Shown piece after piece: positions 53,314 through 61,337 of a stretch of 64,000 nucleotides of DNA. Every line of letters begins with the position of its first letter. The first letter of the stretch is position 1. The DNA is from Robiginitalea myxolifaciens (GTDB lineage Bacteria > Bacteroidota > Bacteroidia > Flavobacteriales > Flavobacteriaceae), in NCBI RefSeq assembly GCF_900115205.1, contig NZ_FOYQ01000002.1, forward strand, positions 434,001-498,000, given 5' to 3'. The position numbers were made by a program, and so were the translations under genes. Under the pieces are notes generated by a model. The model was not told where the DNA came from, did no database searches, and saw nothing but the letters and a program-made list of their open reading frames with translations.

Positions 53314-55665
53314 TTACAACTTCCACCACTTCTTCTGAGTCTTGGTGTAGCCGTAACCATATTTGCCGCCATACCCCAGATTTGCGCTTTTCACGTCGTT
53401 TACGAGAAAGGCCAGACCACTGATCTTTCCTTCCTTCTGGAGTTTAACCGGGAATTCTACCGCCTGCTTTTCAGTTACTCCCGCACGGGTCACATACAAA
53501 GTATGATGCGCCAGCGAGCTAATTAGCAGGGTGTCAGTTACCACCATTAATGGAGCAGTATCCATTACGACATAGTCGTATTTGGCAGAGGCCTCGTCTA
53601 CGAGTTCCTTCATGCGATCGCTCATCAACAGTTCTGTGGGGTTCGGGGGGATTCGCCCAGAGTAAATGACATCGATGGTGTTCTTATGGACAAGCATGGA
53701 ATTAACGATATCCTTCATCTGCAGTTTTTCGTCGTACAGATACTCGGTAAGTCCAGCGTCCTTATTGCGTTGATATTTGCCTATTTTATCTACTTTATTT
53801 CCAAGGAAATAGGTGTAAAGCTTCGGATTCCTGATATCCGCTCCAATCAATAGTACCTTCTTGTTTGGGCTGGATAAAATCAGCGAAAGGTTGGTGGAAA
53901 TAAAGGTTTTCCCCTCACCCGAGGTACTGGAGGTAATCAGGATAACATTGTTATGGGAACTCCCTCGTTTAGACCGCATCAGGTAATCCACATTAGTGCG
54001 GATAATCCTGAGAGCCTCAGCGAGTACGGATCGGTCCTCAGAGGCGATAAACTTCTGTTCACTGCGTCCGAGCTTGGGAATTTCTCCCAGTACCGGGACA
54101 TCCCTGGAGATTTTTTCCAGGTTGTACATGTTGTGGATCTTGTTGTCCAGCAAATCCCGCAGGTAGATTACCGAGAAGGGAATCAATAGACCCAGGAGGA
54201 ACGAAGCGAGAAGTGTTAAGTTTCTTCTAGGGGACACCGGGCCATCGCTAATAGGAAAGGCCGGATCGATTACCTGGGATTGGGGGGAAGCAGAAGCCAC
54301 AGCGATCTGGGCCTCTTCCCTTTTGGTAAGCAGATACAGGTACAGGGATTCCGTTGTTTCCTGTTGACGTGTAATATCCCGCAAGGCACGCTCATTTCCT
54401 GGTGCAGAATAAATTCGGGACTGGATAATCCGCTGCTGCCCGCTCAGGGTATTGACCTGCATGCCCAGGCTGTTTACCGTACCGCCCAAACTGGACGAAA
54501 TCGAGGATTTCAAGGCCTCTAATTGCTGGTTGAGGTTTTGCACAACAGGCGAACGCTCCGTTGAACTTTTCAATAAGCGTTTCCGCTCCTGAACTATCCG
54601 GTTATACTGGGCAGTTGTCGCCGCAATGGTAGGATCGTTCAACCCTACGTTGGTGGGAAGAATATCATACCCGTCTTGCTGGTCTACCACATCCTTCATG
54701 CCGGAGGCAATGTTCAATTGTGTTTGCGTGTTGGCCAGTTCCTGACGGTTGGCAACGCCAACATTGAGGTTTATGTTAGCCTCTGAAGCGATATCGGTAA
54801 GGCCGCGACTGGTTTTTAGTTCCTCGGCATCCTCATCTACTGAGGTAAGGCTGGTGGCTATATCCGCAATCCGGTCATTGATGAATTGTTCGGTTCGGTC
54901 GGCTATTTCTTTTTTGTCTTCAACGGCATTTCGATTATAAATGCGAATCAGACTGTTCACAATATCCGTCGCCTTTTCCTTAATAGGATCCTTCAGGGAT
55001 ATGTTAATGATATTGGAGTATTCGTCGGCCGGTGAAATATTGATTTTGGCACTATAAGCGCTGGCGACTGTATTGATCGGACGTACACTTATTTTGAGGG
55101 TTCTGTCGATAAACCGGTCGAGATGTTCCAGGTCAGGCGTCACTACAATGCCTCCGATAGGAGTCGTCATATTAGCCCCAAAAGACATTTCCTTTCTGGG
55201 CCCGCCTTCTTCTTCGGTATAGGTAAATGAATTCGGCGTTTTGGGCTCTATGTAAAAGGTAAAGGTTGCGTTATTGACAACGGAGTCCGGGGCAATAAAA
55301 CTGAGGTTTATGGGACGATTATTGTAGAGCTCGGATTCAATAATATTACCCTGCAATTTAATCTGGGTATTGAGACCTAATTCACGTACCACTTCTACGA
55401 AATTGGAACGCGACTTCATGACTTCAATCTCGTCCTCTACTTTCACGTTTCCTGTGCCCAGTAAGTCCAGTTCAAGAAGTTGTGAACCGCCGCCAGAGCT
55501 CTTCTCGTCAATGATTTCTACTTTGGCGCCCACGGCGTACTCCGGTATGGTATAACGTAAATACACCCAAGCCAGCGCAACGGCAACCACTACGCCCAGA
55601 ACAAACCATTTCCAGTGACGTATGTATTGATTGACGAATTCTCTCAGATCAATATTCTCAGACAT
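53314..55665 (-). CDS. Polysaccharide biosynthesis tyrosine autokinase (Wzc-like)
   Basis: A 783-residue inner-membrane BY-kinase and chain-length regulator of capsule export. N-terminal Wzz domain with membrane segments near residues 21-40 and 480-500, coiled coil between, then a cytoplasmic kinase: Walker A ITSSTSGEGKTFIS, Walker A' LLIGADIRNPKL and Walker B VVMDTAPLMVV. The C-terminal tail is tyrosine-rich (GYGGKYGYGYTK), the usual autophosphorylation cluster. It lies 50 bp after the Wza-type gene in the same operon. Confidence 0.95.
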   Translation of the reverse strand: MSENIDLREFVNQYIRHWKWFVLGVVVAVALAWVYLRYTIPEYAVGAKVEIIDEKSSGGGSQLLELDLLGTGNVKVEDEIEVMKSRSNFVEVVRELGLNTQIKLQGNIIESELYNNRPINLSFIAPDSVVNNATFTFYIEPKTPNSFTYTEEEGGPRKEMSFGANMTTPIGGIVVTPDLEHLDRFIDRTLKISVRPINTVASAYSAKINISPADEYSNIINISLKDPIKEKATDIVNSLIRIYNRNAVEDKKEIADRTEQFINDRIADIATSLTSVDEDAEELKTSRGLTDIASEANINLNVGVANRQELANTQTQLNIASGMKDVVDQQDGYDILPTNVGLNDPTIAATTAQYNRIVQERKRLLKSSTERSPVVQNLNQQLEALKSSISSSLGGTVNSLGMQVNTLSGQQRIIQSRIYSAPGNERALRDITRQQETTESLYLYLLTKREEAQIAVASASPQSQVIDPAFPISDGPVSPRRNLTLLASFLLGLLIPFSVIYLRDLLDNKIHNMYNLEKISRDVPVLGEIPKLGRSEQKFIASEDRSVLAEALRIIRTNVDYLMRSKRGSSHNNVILITSSTSGEGKTFISTNLSLILSSPNKKVLLIGADIRNPKLYTYFLGNKVDKIGKYQRNKDAGLTEYLYDEKLQMKDIVNSMLVHKNTIDVIYSGRIPPNPTELLMSDRMKELVDEASAKYDYVVMDTAPLMVVTDTLLISSLAHHTLYVTRAGVTEKQAVEFPVKLQKEGKISGLAFLVNDVKSANLGYGGKYGYGYTKTQKKWWKL

Positions 55666-55715
55666 TTAAAGTATTTTAAGTTCAATCCCTTTTTGGTTGG
55701 GGCCTTGGGATGGTA

Positions 55716-56474
55716 TTAATTCCTGGTAATAAGAATTACAGTAGAGGTTATTAAGACCGATACAATAGAAACTGCAATCGACGCACGATTATCCAGACTG
55801 GAGGAAGTTGCAGCAGAACGGTTTGGCTCTATGTAGACCACATCGTTCTGGGTAAGATAAAACACGGGGGAATTCATTACGTCCTTCCTTCTAAGGTCAA
55901 TAGTATTGTACACTTTGGTTCCGTCAAAGTCGCGAATGACCTTGACGTTTTCGCGTTGTCCTTTTATGGTTAGGTCCCCTGCCAGGCCAATAGCCTCCAG
56001 CACGGTAATCCGTTCCCCGTTTACCGGATAGGTTCCCGGACGATTAACTTCTCCAAGGATGGTAACGGTAAAGTTTTTCAGGCGGATATTGATGATAGGA
56101 TCAACGAGATATTCCGAAAGGCGTTCCCTCAGCATAACCCTGGTCTCCTCAGGTGAAAGTCCTGCAATCTTAATTTTACCAATCACCGGGAAATCGATTT
56201 CCCCCTGATCGTCAATAAGGTAATCTACCTGCTCCGGACGAATCCCACCTTCGGCAGCCCCTCGGAACAAGTTGAAAGGCGCACTGGCTTCCGGATCCAG
56301 GGTGGAAACGTGAATACTTACCAGGTCGTCTATTTTGAACTTCGGGGTAAAGGTGTTCTTGTTGATCAGTGTTTCAAAACTTCCGGCATCCTGGAAATAG
56401 ACAACGTCTTTTTTGGATCCACAGGAAGACAAGATGCCCAGCGCAAGCAAGGCAAGGATTAACTTATTTTTCAT
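55716..56474 (-). CDS. Polysaccharide export lipoprotein (Wza-like)
   Basis: A 252-residue outer-membrane lipoprotein (lipobox LSSC, Cys 18) with a Poly_export domain (VSIHVSTLDPEASAPFNLFR) and an SLBB domain (VTILGEVNRPGTYPVNGERITVLEAIGLAG). A C-terminal hydrophobic segment (VSIVSVLITSTVILIT) would span the outer membrane. It forms the export channel that works with Wzc. The preceding dehydratase gene overlaps by 1 nt (TGATG). Confidence 0.95.
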   Translation of the reverse strand: MKNKLILALLALGILSSCGSKKDVVYFQDAGSFETLINKNTFTPKFKIDDLVSIHVSTLDPEASAPFNLFRGAAEGGIRPEQVDYLIDDQGEIDFPVIGKIKIAGLSPEETRVMLRERLSEYLVDPIINIRLKNFTVTILGEVNRPGTYPVNGERITVLEAIGLAGDLTIKGQRENVKVIRDFDGTKVYNTIDLRRKDVMNSPVFYLTQNDVVYIEPNRSAATSSSLDNRASIAVSIVSVLITSTVILITRN

Positions 56475-58465
56475 CAGTGTTTATTTTCAGGTGATTGTGT
56501 GGAACGCATGTAAGCCTCGTAGACGGTTCGTCGCTGGGCTTTGATTTCCTTGCCGGGTTCCGGAAGGGCAACTTCATTCCCATTGGAGTCTAGTTTGCAG
56601 AATTCCGAATTATGGCTCACGTACTCAGGAACAATTTCCTTCATAAGGCGTACGGTATCACCATTAAAGAACATATTGGAGATGCAAAGCTCGTCGATTT
56701 TGGAGCGCACCAGGGCGTAATCCAGTTCCCGAACCTTGCTGATCATAATCTTCTTGTGGTAGGTTGGCAAGGTATTTTCCCCATTAGCCAACAACTCTTC
56801 GTAGAGCTTCTCTCCGGGTCGGAGCCCTGTGATTTTGATATCGATATCATCAGGGTAACGCAGGCCGGAAAGCTTGATCATGTTGCGGGCCAGGTCGAAT
56901 ATCTTCACGGACTCGCCCATATCAAAGATGAATATCTCCCCGCCTTTACCCATGGCAGCCGCTTCGAGTACCAACTGAGAAGCCTCAGGAATGGTCATGA
57001 AGTAGCGGGTAATCTCCTTGTGAGTTACTGTCAAAGGACCACCGTTTTCGATTTGTCGTCGGAAGAGGGGGATTACGGAACCGTTGGATCCCAATACATT
57101 CCCGAAACGCGTGGTAATGAATTTGGTGCGATGCTCCTGATGCATACAACTGATATACATCTCGGCGATACGCTTGGTAGCTCCCATGACATTGGTAGGA
57201 TTCACCGCCTTGTCCGTAGATACAAAAACAAACTTGTCTACTTTATGGGTGAGCGCCAGATCTGCCAGGACTTTCGTGCCGGCCACATTGATTTTGATTG
57301 CCTCGTAAGCATTGTACTCCATCAGCGGCACATGCTTGTAGGCTGCAGCATGGAAGACAATGTTAGGCTGGTGCTCCTGAAAGAAGGAATTCATACGGTT
57401 CTTATCCCGGATATCCGCAACGATTGGCACAAAGTTGTGGAAGCCGTTTTGCTTGAGTTCCTGCTGCAAATCATAAAGTGGCGATTCTGCCTGATCAATG
57501 ATAATCAGCGCCTTGTAATCGTAATTCGCGATTTGACGAACAATCTCACTTCCGATAGAACCTGCTCCCCCGGTTACCATAATAACCTGGTCTTTCAGCT
57601 CATTCGAAACTCGGGATTTCCGGATATTGATGGGGGTACGGTTGAGCAAATCCTCGATCTGTACCTGCTTAATCTGGGAGAGCTTAAGTTCCCCGTTGAT
57701 CCAGTCTTCTACTGGCGGGACTATCTTAACCTGTACCTGGAAATCCACCAGTCCCTCAACAATTTCCCGCAGCCGGTGCTGTTCGATATTATTGATCGAG
57801 ACAATGATCTCGTCGATATCGTTGCGCTGCATGAAATCGCGGTTAAGGATTTCGGTTCCGTAGACCCGGACGCCATTGATGCTTTTCCCTACTTTTTTAT
57901 TGTCGTCATCGATATATCCGAAGACGCGCTTATCGCTGGCCGAGTGGCTTGTAAGCGCATTATAGGTAAGGATCCCTGCCTCTCCGGCCCCATAAATCAG
58001 AACATTACGGGTAACACTGAATTTACGTACGAAACTGTGAAAGAGGGATTTAAATACATACCGTGAAGCCGTCAGGGCGATAAAGCCAATTAAGCTGTGG
58101 ATAATGATGATAGATAGTGGAATCGTAAAATCGACGAGGATACCCAATTGCCGATTGAAGATTACCATGAAAATCGTGAATATGCTGGAGACGCAAATCG
58201 CATTGAAAATGTTATAAACATCCCGCACCCCGGTATGGCGCACGACTCCCTTATACGATCCGGTAATGAGGAAGGAAAGGGCTCCGATAAGCGCTACGAT
58301 GGGAAGCTGTAGCCATAGATTATCCGTTTCAAAATTCCAGGTCAGGTTAAACCGGATTAAGTAGGAAAGGATAAAAGCAACACTGATCAACAAGACATCG
58401 ATGGCGAGAACCAGCCATCGCGATGCGTATCGATGAGAGTTACTAATAATGTAATTTTTAATCAT
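56474..58465 (-). CDS. FlaA1/CapD-like UDP-sugar 4,6-dehydratase
   Basis: A 663-residue membrane-bound nucleoside-diphosphate-sugar dehydratase/epimerase. Four hydrophobic segments at the N-terminus (about 15-130) lead to a CoA-binding-like domain and an SDR core with NAD motif MVTGGAGSIGSEIVR and FVSTDKAVNPTNVMGATKR. In this class the catalytic Tyr is replaced by Met (MxxxK), as in PglF-type 4,6-dehydratases. It probably makes UDP-4-keto-6-deoxy sugars for the aminotransferase encoded upstream (4-nt overlap). Confidence 0.93.
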   Translation of the reverse strand: MIKNYIISNSHRYASRWLVLAIDVLLISVAFILSYLIRFNLTWNFETDNLWLQLPIVALIGALSFLITGSYKGVVRHTGVRDVYNIFNAICVSSIFTIFMVIFNRQLGILVDFTIPLSIIIIHSLIGFIALTASRYVFKSLFHSFVRKFSVTRNVLIYGAGEAGILTYNALTSHSASDKRVFGYIDDDNKKVGKSINGVRVYGTEILNRDFMQRNDIDEIIVSINNIEQHRLREIVEGLVDFQVQVKIVPPVEDWINGELKLSQIKQVQIEDLLNRTPINIRKSRVSNELKDQVIMVTGGAGSIGSEIVRQIANYDYKALIIIDQAESPLYDLQQELKQNGFHNFVPIVADIRDKNRMNSFFQEHQPNIVFHAAAYKHVPLMEYNAYEAIKINVAGTKVLADLALTHKVDKFVFVSTDKAVNPTNVMGATKRIAEMYISCMHQEHRTKFITTRFGNVLGSNGSVIPLFRRQIENGGPLTVTHKEITRYFMTIPEASQLVLEAAAMGKGGEIFIFDMGESVKIFDLARNMIKLSGLRYPDDIDIKITGLRPGEKLYEELLANGENTLPTYHKKIMISKVRELDYALVRSKIDELCISNMFFNGDTVRLMKEIVPEYVSHNSEFCKLDSNGNEVALPEPGKEIKAQRRTVYEAYMRSTQSPENKH

Positions 58466-59604
58466 GGGGTGTAAGATTTGGTAATCGCCGCAATAACGCG
58501 GTTTAAGTCGGTAACATCCAGGTTAGACCCGCTGGGCAGGCAAAGTCCGCGCTGAAACAATTCTTCTGATGTACCATCGCTGAAAGCCGGGCAATCTGCA
58601 AAAACAGGTTGCAGGTGCATGGGCTTCCATAGGGGTCTGGACTCAATGTTTTCGGCTTCGAGGGCCAGACGCAATTTCTCCCTGGCCTCGTAGGAAGGCG
58701 TCAGGATGCAGCTAAGCCAGCGGTTAGAAAACATGCCTTCGGGTTCCTGCAGGAATTCAATCCCTTCGAGTTTCCCGAGATGCTCCAGGTAATATTGATG
58801 GTTCGCCCGTCTGGATTCGACGCGCGCTTGTAAAACTTCCATCTGACCCCGTCCAATTCCGGCCAGGACATTACTCATCCGATAGTTAAACCCTATTTCG
58901 GAATGTTGGTAATGCGGCGCGGCGTCGCGGGCTTGGGTGGACAGGAAAACAGCTTTTTCCTTGTGCTCCCGGGTATGGGCCACAAGGGCACCCCCACCGG
59001 AAGTAGTAATAATTTTATTGCCGTTGAATGACAAAACGGCCAGATCGCCAAAGGTGCCACAGGGCACATCGTGGTACTTGCTTCCCAGGGCTTCGGCACT
59101 ATCCTCCAGAACTGGAATTCCATAGGTAAGCGACAACTCGCGTATGGCTTCTGCTTTATAAGGCATTCCGTAGAGGTGTACCGGGATAATGGCCTTGGGT
59201 TTCTTGCCTTTCGAAAGGAAATGCTGGATAGCTTCCTCCAGTAATTCAGGAGACATATTCCAGGTATCCTTTTCACTGTCGATAAATACGGGTTGTCCTC
59301 CCAGGTAAGTAATCGGATTTGCAGATGCGGAAAAAGTAAGGCTCTGGCAGAGAACGATGTCTCCGGGACCTACTCCGAGTAGCTTCAGACCAAGATGTAT
59401 GGCTCCTGTACCGGAACTTAGGGCAGCCACGTGGACGCCTCCGGAAAGATAATCCTCTATCGCTTCCTCAAAACCCTGAACATTGGGGCCTAATGGGGCG
59501 ATCCAATTGCTGTCAAAAGCCTGCTGAACATAGTGCTGCTCTGTGCCGCCCATGTGGGGAGAGGAGAGCCATATTTTTGAGGCCTTTACAACCGTATTAT
59601 TCAT
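58462..59604 (-). CDS. DegT/DnrJ/EryC1/StrS aminotransferase
   Basis: A 380-residue PLP-dependent sugar aminotransferase that converts a 4-keto sugar nucleotide into an amino sugar. Motifs: SSGTGAIHLGLKLLGVGPGD (residues about 63-82), PVHLYGMPYKAEAI and the PLP-lysine region SFNGNKIITTSGGGAL. The ATG at 59604 is chosen: a -7 box at 59631-59638 lies between it and the TTG at 59652. First gene of the dehydratase / Wza / Wzc operon. Confidence 0.93.
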   Translation of the reverse strand: MNNTVVKASKIWLSSPHMGGTEQHYVQQAFDSNWIAPLGPNVQGFEEAIEDYLSGGVHVAALSSGTGAIHLGLKLLGVGPGDIVLCQSLTFSASANPITYLGGQPVFIDSEKDTWNMSPELLEEAIQHFLSKGKKPKAIIPVHLYGMPYKAEAIRELSLTYGIPVLEDSAEALGSKYHDVPCGTFGDLAVLSFNGNKIITTSGGGALVAHTREHKEKAVFLSTQARDAAPHYQHSEIGFNYRMSNVLAGIGRGQMEVLQARVESRRANHQYYLEHLGKLEGIEFLQEPEGMFSNRWLSCILTPSYEAREKLRLALEAENIESRPLWKPMHLQPVFADCPAFSDGTSEELFQRGLCLPSGSNLDVTDLNRVIAAITKSYTP

Positions 59605-59630
59605 TTTCTGGTCGATTGTTAAGCGGCTAT

Positions 59631-59638
59631 CAAAGATA
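59631..59638 (-). promoter_or_regulatory. Candidate -7 element of the capsule operon
   Basis: TATCTTTG on the minus strand, exact TAnnTTTG match, the same octamer as before the giant gene. Predicted start near 59624, about 20 nt before the ATG. Supports the chosen start of the DegT gene. Confidence 0.5.
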
Positions 59639-59955
59639 ACCTTAAATTTCAAAGGGGTCCGAATTTTGAAGCCATGTTATTAACAGGTCTTCAACAGTTT
59701 AGGAGCTCCCTGGTTTGATTGGAATTTTCCTTAGAAAGTTAAAGATAAAACAAGCCTGAGGCCTCCGGCGAATCGCTCCTTTTAATTTCGTTTAACCGAA
59801 TGGGAAACCCGTTAAGCTACATTCTCGGGCAAGTCCTAAACCAACTGGCAAATACCTGAAACGACAAAATGTGTTCTTCATCCGAAAAAGTACGCTATTG
59901 AGGGAAGCGGGGCAAATCCAAACCGAAGGAACTGTATAGCTAGTAACATTATGTG

Positions 59956-59963
59956 TACTTTTG
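59956..59963 (+). promoter_or_regulatory. Candidate -7 element of the epimerase gene
   Basis: TACTTTTG matches TAnnTTTG, 30 bp upstream of the ATG at 59994. No clear -33 box. Confidence 0.45.
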
Positions 59964-59993
59964 GTTCATATTCCCAATCGCAAAAGTTCAGAC

Positions 59994-61019
59994 ATGCGCA
60001 TTTTGGTTACCGGAATGGCCGGATTTATCGGATTTCACTGTGCACAGGAACTCCTCAAACGGGGCCATGAAATAGTTGGCCTGGATGCCATCAATGACTA
60101 CTATGATCCTCAATTAAAATTTGATCGCCTCAAGGAGTTGGGCATTGATGAAAAGGCTGCCGGAATCTACAATCTTCCTGCCGAGAGCGATATTTGGGGG
60201 AATAAGCTCGTATTCTATCGCTTAAACCTGGAAGACCGGGAAGCACTCCCCAAGTTATTTTCCACACATCCCTTTGATGCTGTATGCAATCTAGCCGCCC
60301 AGGCGGGGGTTCGCTACAGTCTGGAAAATCCAATGGCTTACATAGACAGCAACATCGTTGGTTTTGCCAACTTGCTGGAATGCTGCCGACACAATAATGT
60401 AGCGCACCTGGTTTATGCCAGCAGCTCGAGCGTATATGGTTGCAATGATTCGATCCCCTTTCGGGTCGAAGACAATGTGGATCATCCCATAAGCTTATAT
60501 GCAGCGAGCAAAAAGAGCAATGAATTAATGGCGCACACCTACAGCCATCTTTATGGCTTAGCCACAACAGGGCTTCGATTCTTTACCGTATATGGCCCCT
60601 GGGGTCGGCCGGATATGGCCTATTACCTGTTTACCCGATCAATATTAGACGATAAGCCCATAAAGGTTTTCAACCACGGGAAACAAGAACGTGATTTCAC
60701 GTATGTCGATGACATTGTTGCTGGAATGGTGCGGATTCTTGAGGAAAATGTTGCACTGCGCCCTAAGGAGGAAAAATACCTGCTCTTTAACATTGGGAAA
60801 GGACAACCCGTAGGCCTGATGGATTTTATCGGTGAGATCGAAAAACAATTGGGTAAAAAAGCTACCCAGGAGATGATGCCGATGCAGCCCGGGGATGTTC
60901 CGAGAACCTGGGCGAGTACCAGCGGGCTCGAACAACGCTACGACTACAAACCGGCCACCGAATTGAGTGAAGGTGTCGAGGCCTTCATCAAATGGTATAA
61001 GAATTACTATTCCATCTAA
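59994..61019 (+). CDS. NAD-dependent epimerase (UDP-glucuronate 4-epimerase-like)
   Basis: A 341-residue extended SDR that inverts C4 of a UDP-sugar, most likely UDP-glucuronate to UDP-galacturonate. Motifs: VTGMAGFIGFHCAQELL (NAD-binding), AAQAGVRYSLENPMAYIDSN, and catalytic S-Y-K with YAASKKSNELMAHTYS. The ATG at 59994 replaces the TTG at 59961, which would add 11 non-family residues. Supplies a uronic-acid precursor for the polysaccharide. Confidence 0.93.
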   Translation: MRILVTGMAGFIGFHCAQELLKRGHEIVGLDAINDYYDPQLKFDRLKELGIDEKAAGIYNLPAESDIWGNKLVFYRLNLEDREALPKLFSTHPFDAVCNLAAQAGVRYSLENPMAYIDSNIVGFANLLECCRHNNVAHLVYASSSSVYGCNDSIPFRVEDNVDHPISLYAASKKSNELMAHTYSHLYGLATTGLRFFTVYGPWGRPDMAYYLFTRSILDDKPIKVFNHGKQERDFTYVDDIVAGMVRILEENVALRPKEEKYLLFNIGKGQPVGLMDFIGEIEKQLGKKATQEMMPMQPGDVPRTWASTSGLEQRYDYKPATELSEGVEAFIKWYKNYYSI

Positions 61020-61051
61020 TTTGGCCGGGGTTCCGCTTTAATTTGTCAGAT

Positions 61052-61063
61052 TTTGCATGCAAA
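61052..61063. promoter_or_regulatory. Palindrome TTTGCATGCAAA, copy 1
   Basis: Perfect 12-bp palindrome. A matching longer copy lies at 61233-61246. Candidate operator site. Confidence 0.4.
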
Positions 61064-61170
61064 TCGAGGAATCCCTGATTAAGAGTGTGCAGTTCATCGA
61101 GTTTTTTATCAAAAAAACGTTAAAATCACCTTCTTTTGTCGTCCAAAGGAGCAATTTCATCCGTAAAACA

Positions 61171-61194
61171 CACGATATATTTTTTGGTATCGTG
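61171..61194. promoter_or_regulatory. Inverted repeat between the two palindromes
   Basis: CACGATA / TATCGTG, 7-bp arms with a 10-nt T-rich loop. May form a hairpin or be an operator. Confidence 0.35.
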
Positions 61195-61232
61195 ATTTGA
61201 CCGGATAAGTTCCCTGGAAATTGTTGACAAAT

Positions 61233-61246
61233 TTTTGCATGCAAAA
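61233..61246. promoter_or_regulatory. Palindrome TTTTGCATGCAAAA, copy 2
   Basis: Perfect 14-bp palindrome, 92 bp upstream of the ATG at 61338. Shares its core with copy 1. Confidence 0.4.
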
Positions 61247-61337
61247 GTGCATTTCGTCGATTAAATCATAATTTTTGCCGATTAATTCAGTTACCTAGTA
61301 GAGCAAACATACCTAGCCCCAAACCCTAATCCGACTC

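Larger units (their letters stand above)
59605..59993. other. Divergent promoter region of the capsule locus
   Basis: 389 bp between the DegT gene (minus) and the epimerase gene (plus). It holds the two candidate -7 boxes listed separately, at 59631-59638 (minus) and 59956-59963 (plus), and a second minus-strand TATCTTTA at 59740-59747. No open frame of note and no hairpin were seen. Confidence 0.5.
61020..61337. other. Long non-coding region with twin palindromes
   Basis: 318 bp without a gene. It contains palindrome TTTGCATGCAAA at 61052-61063 and a 14-bp version TTTTGCATGCAAAA at 61233-61246 (centres 182 bp apart), and an inverted repeat CACGATA (61171-61177) / TATCGTG (61188-61194) between them. 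These look like regulatory sites of the following lipoprotein gene. Confidence 0.5.

Noticed and set aside
56612-58066. 484-codon open frame on the plus strand
   Set aside because: It is fully antisense to the well-supported FlaA1/CapD-like dehydratase and matches no family.
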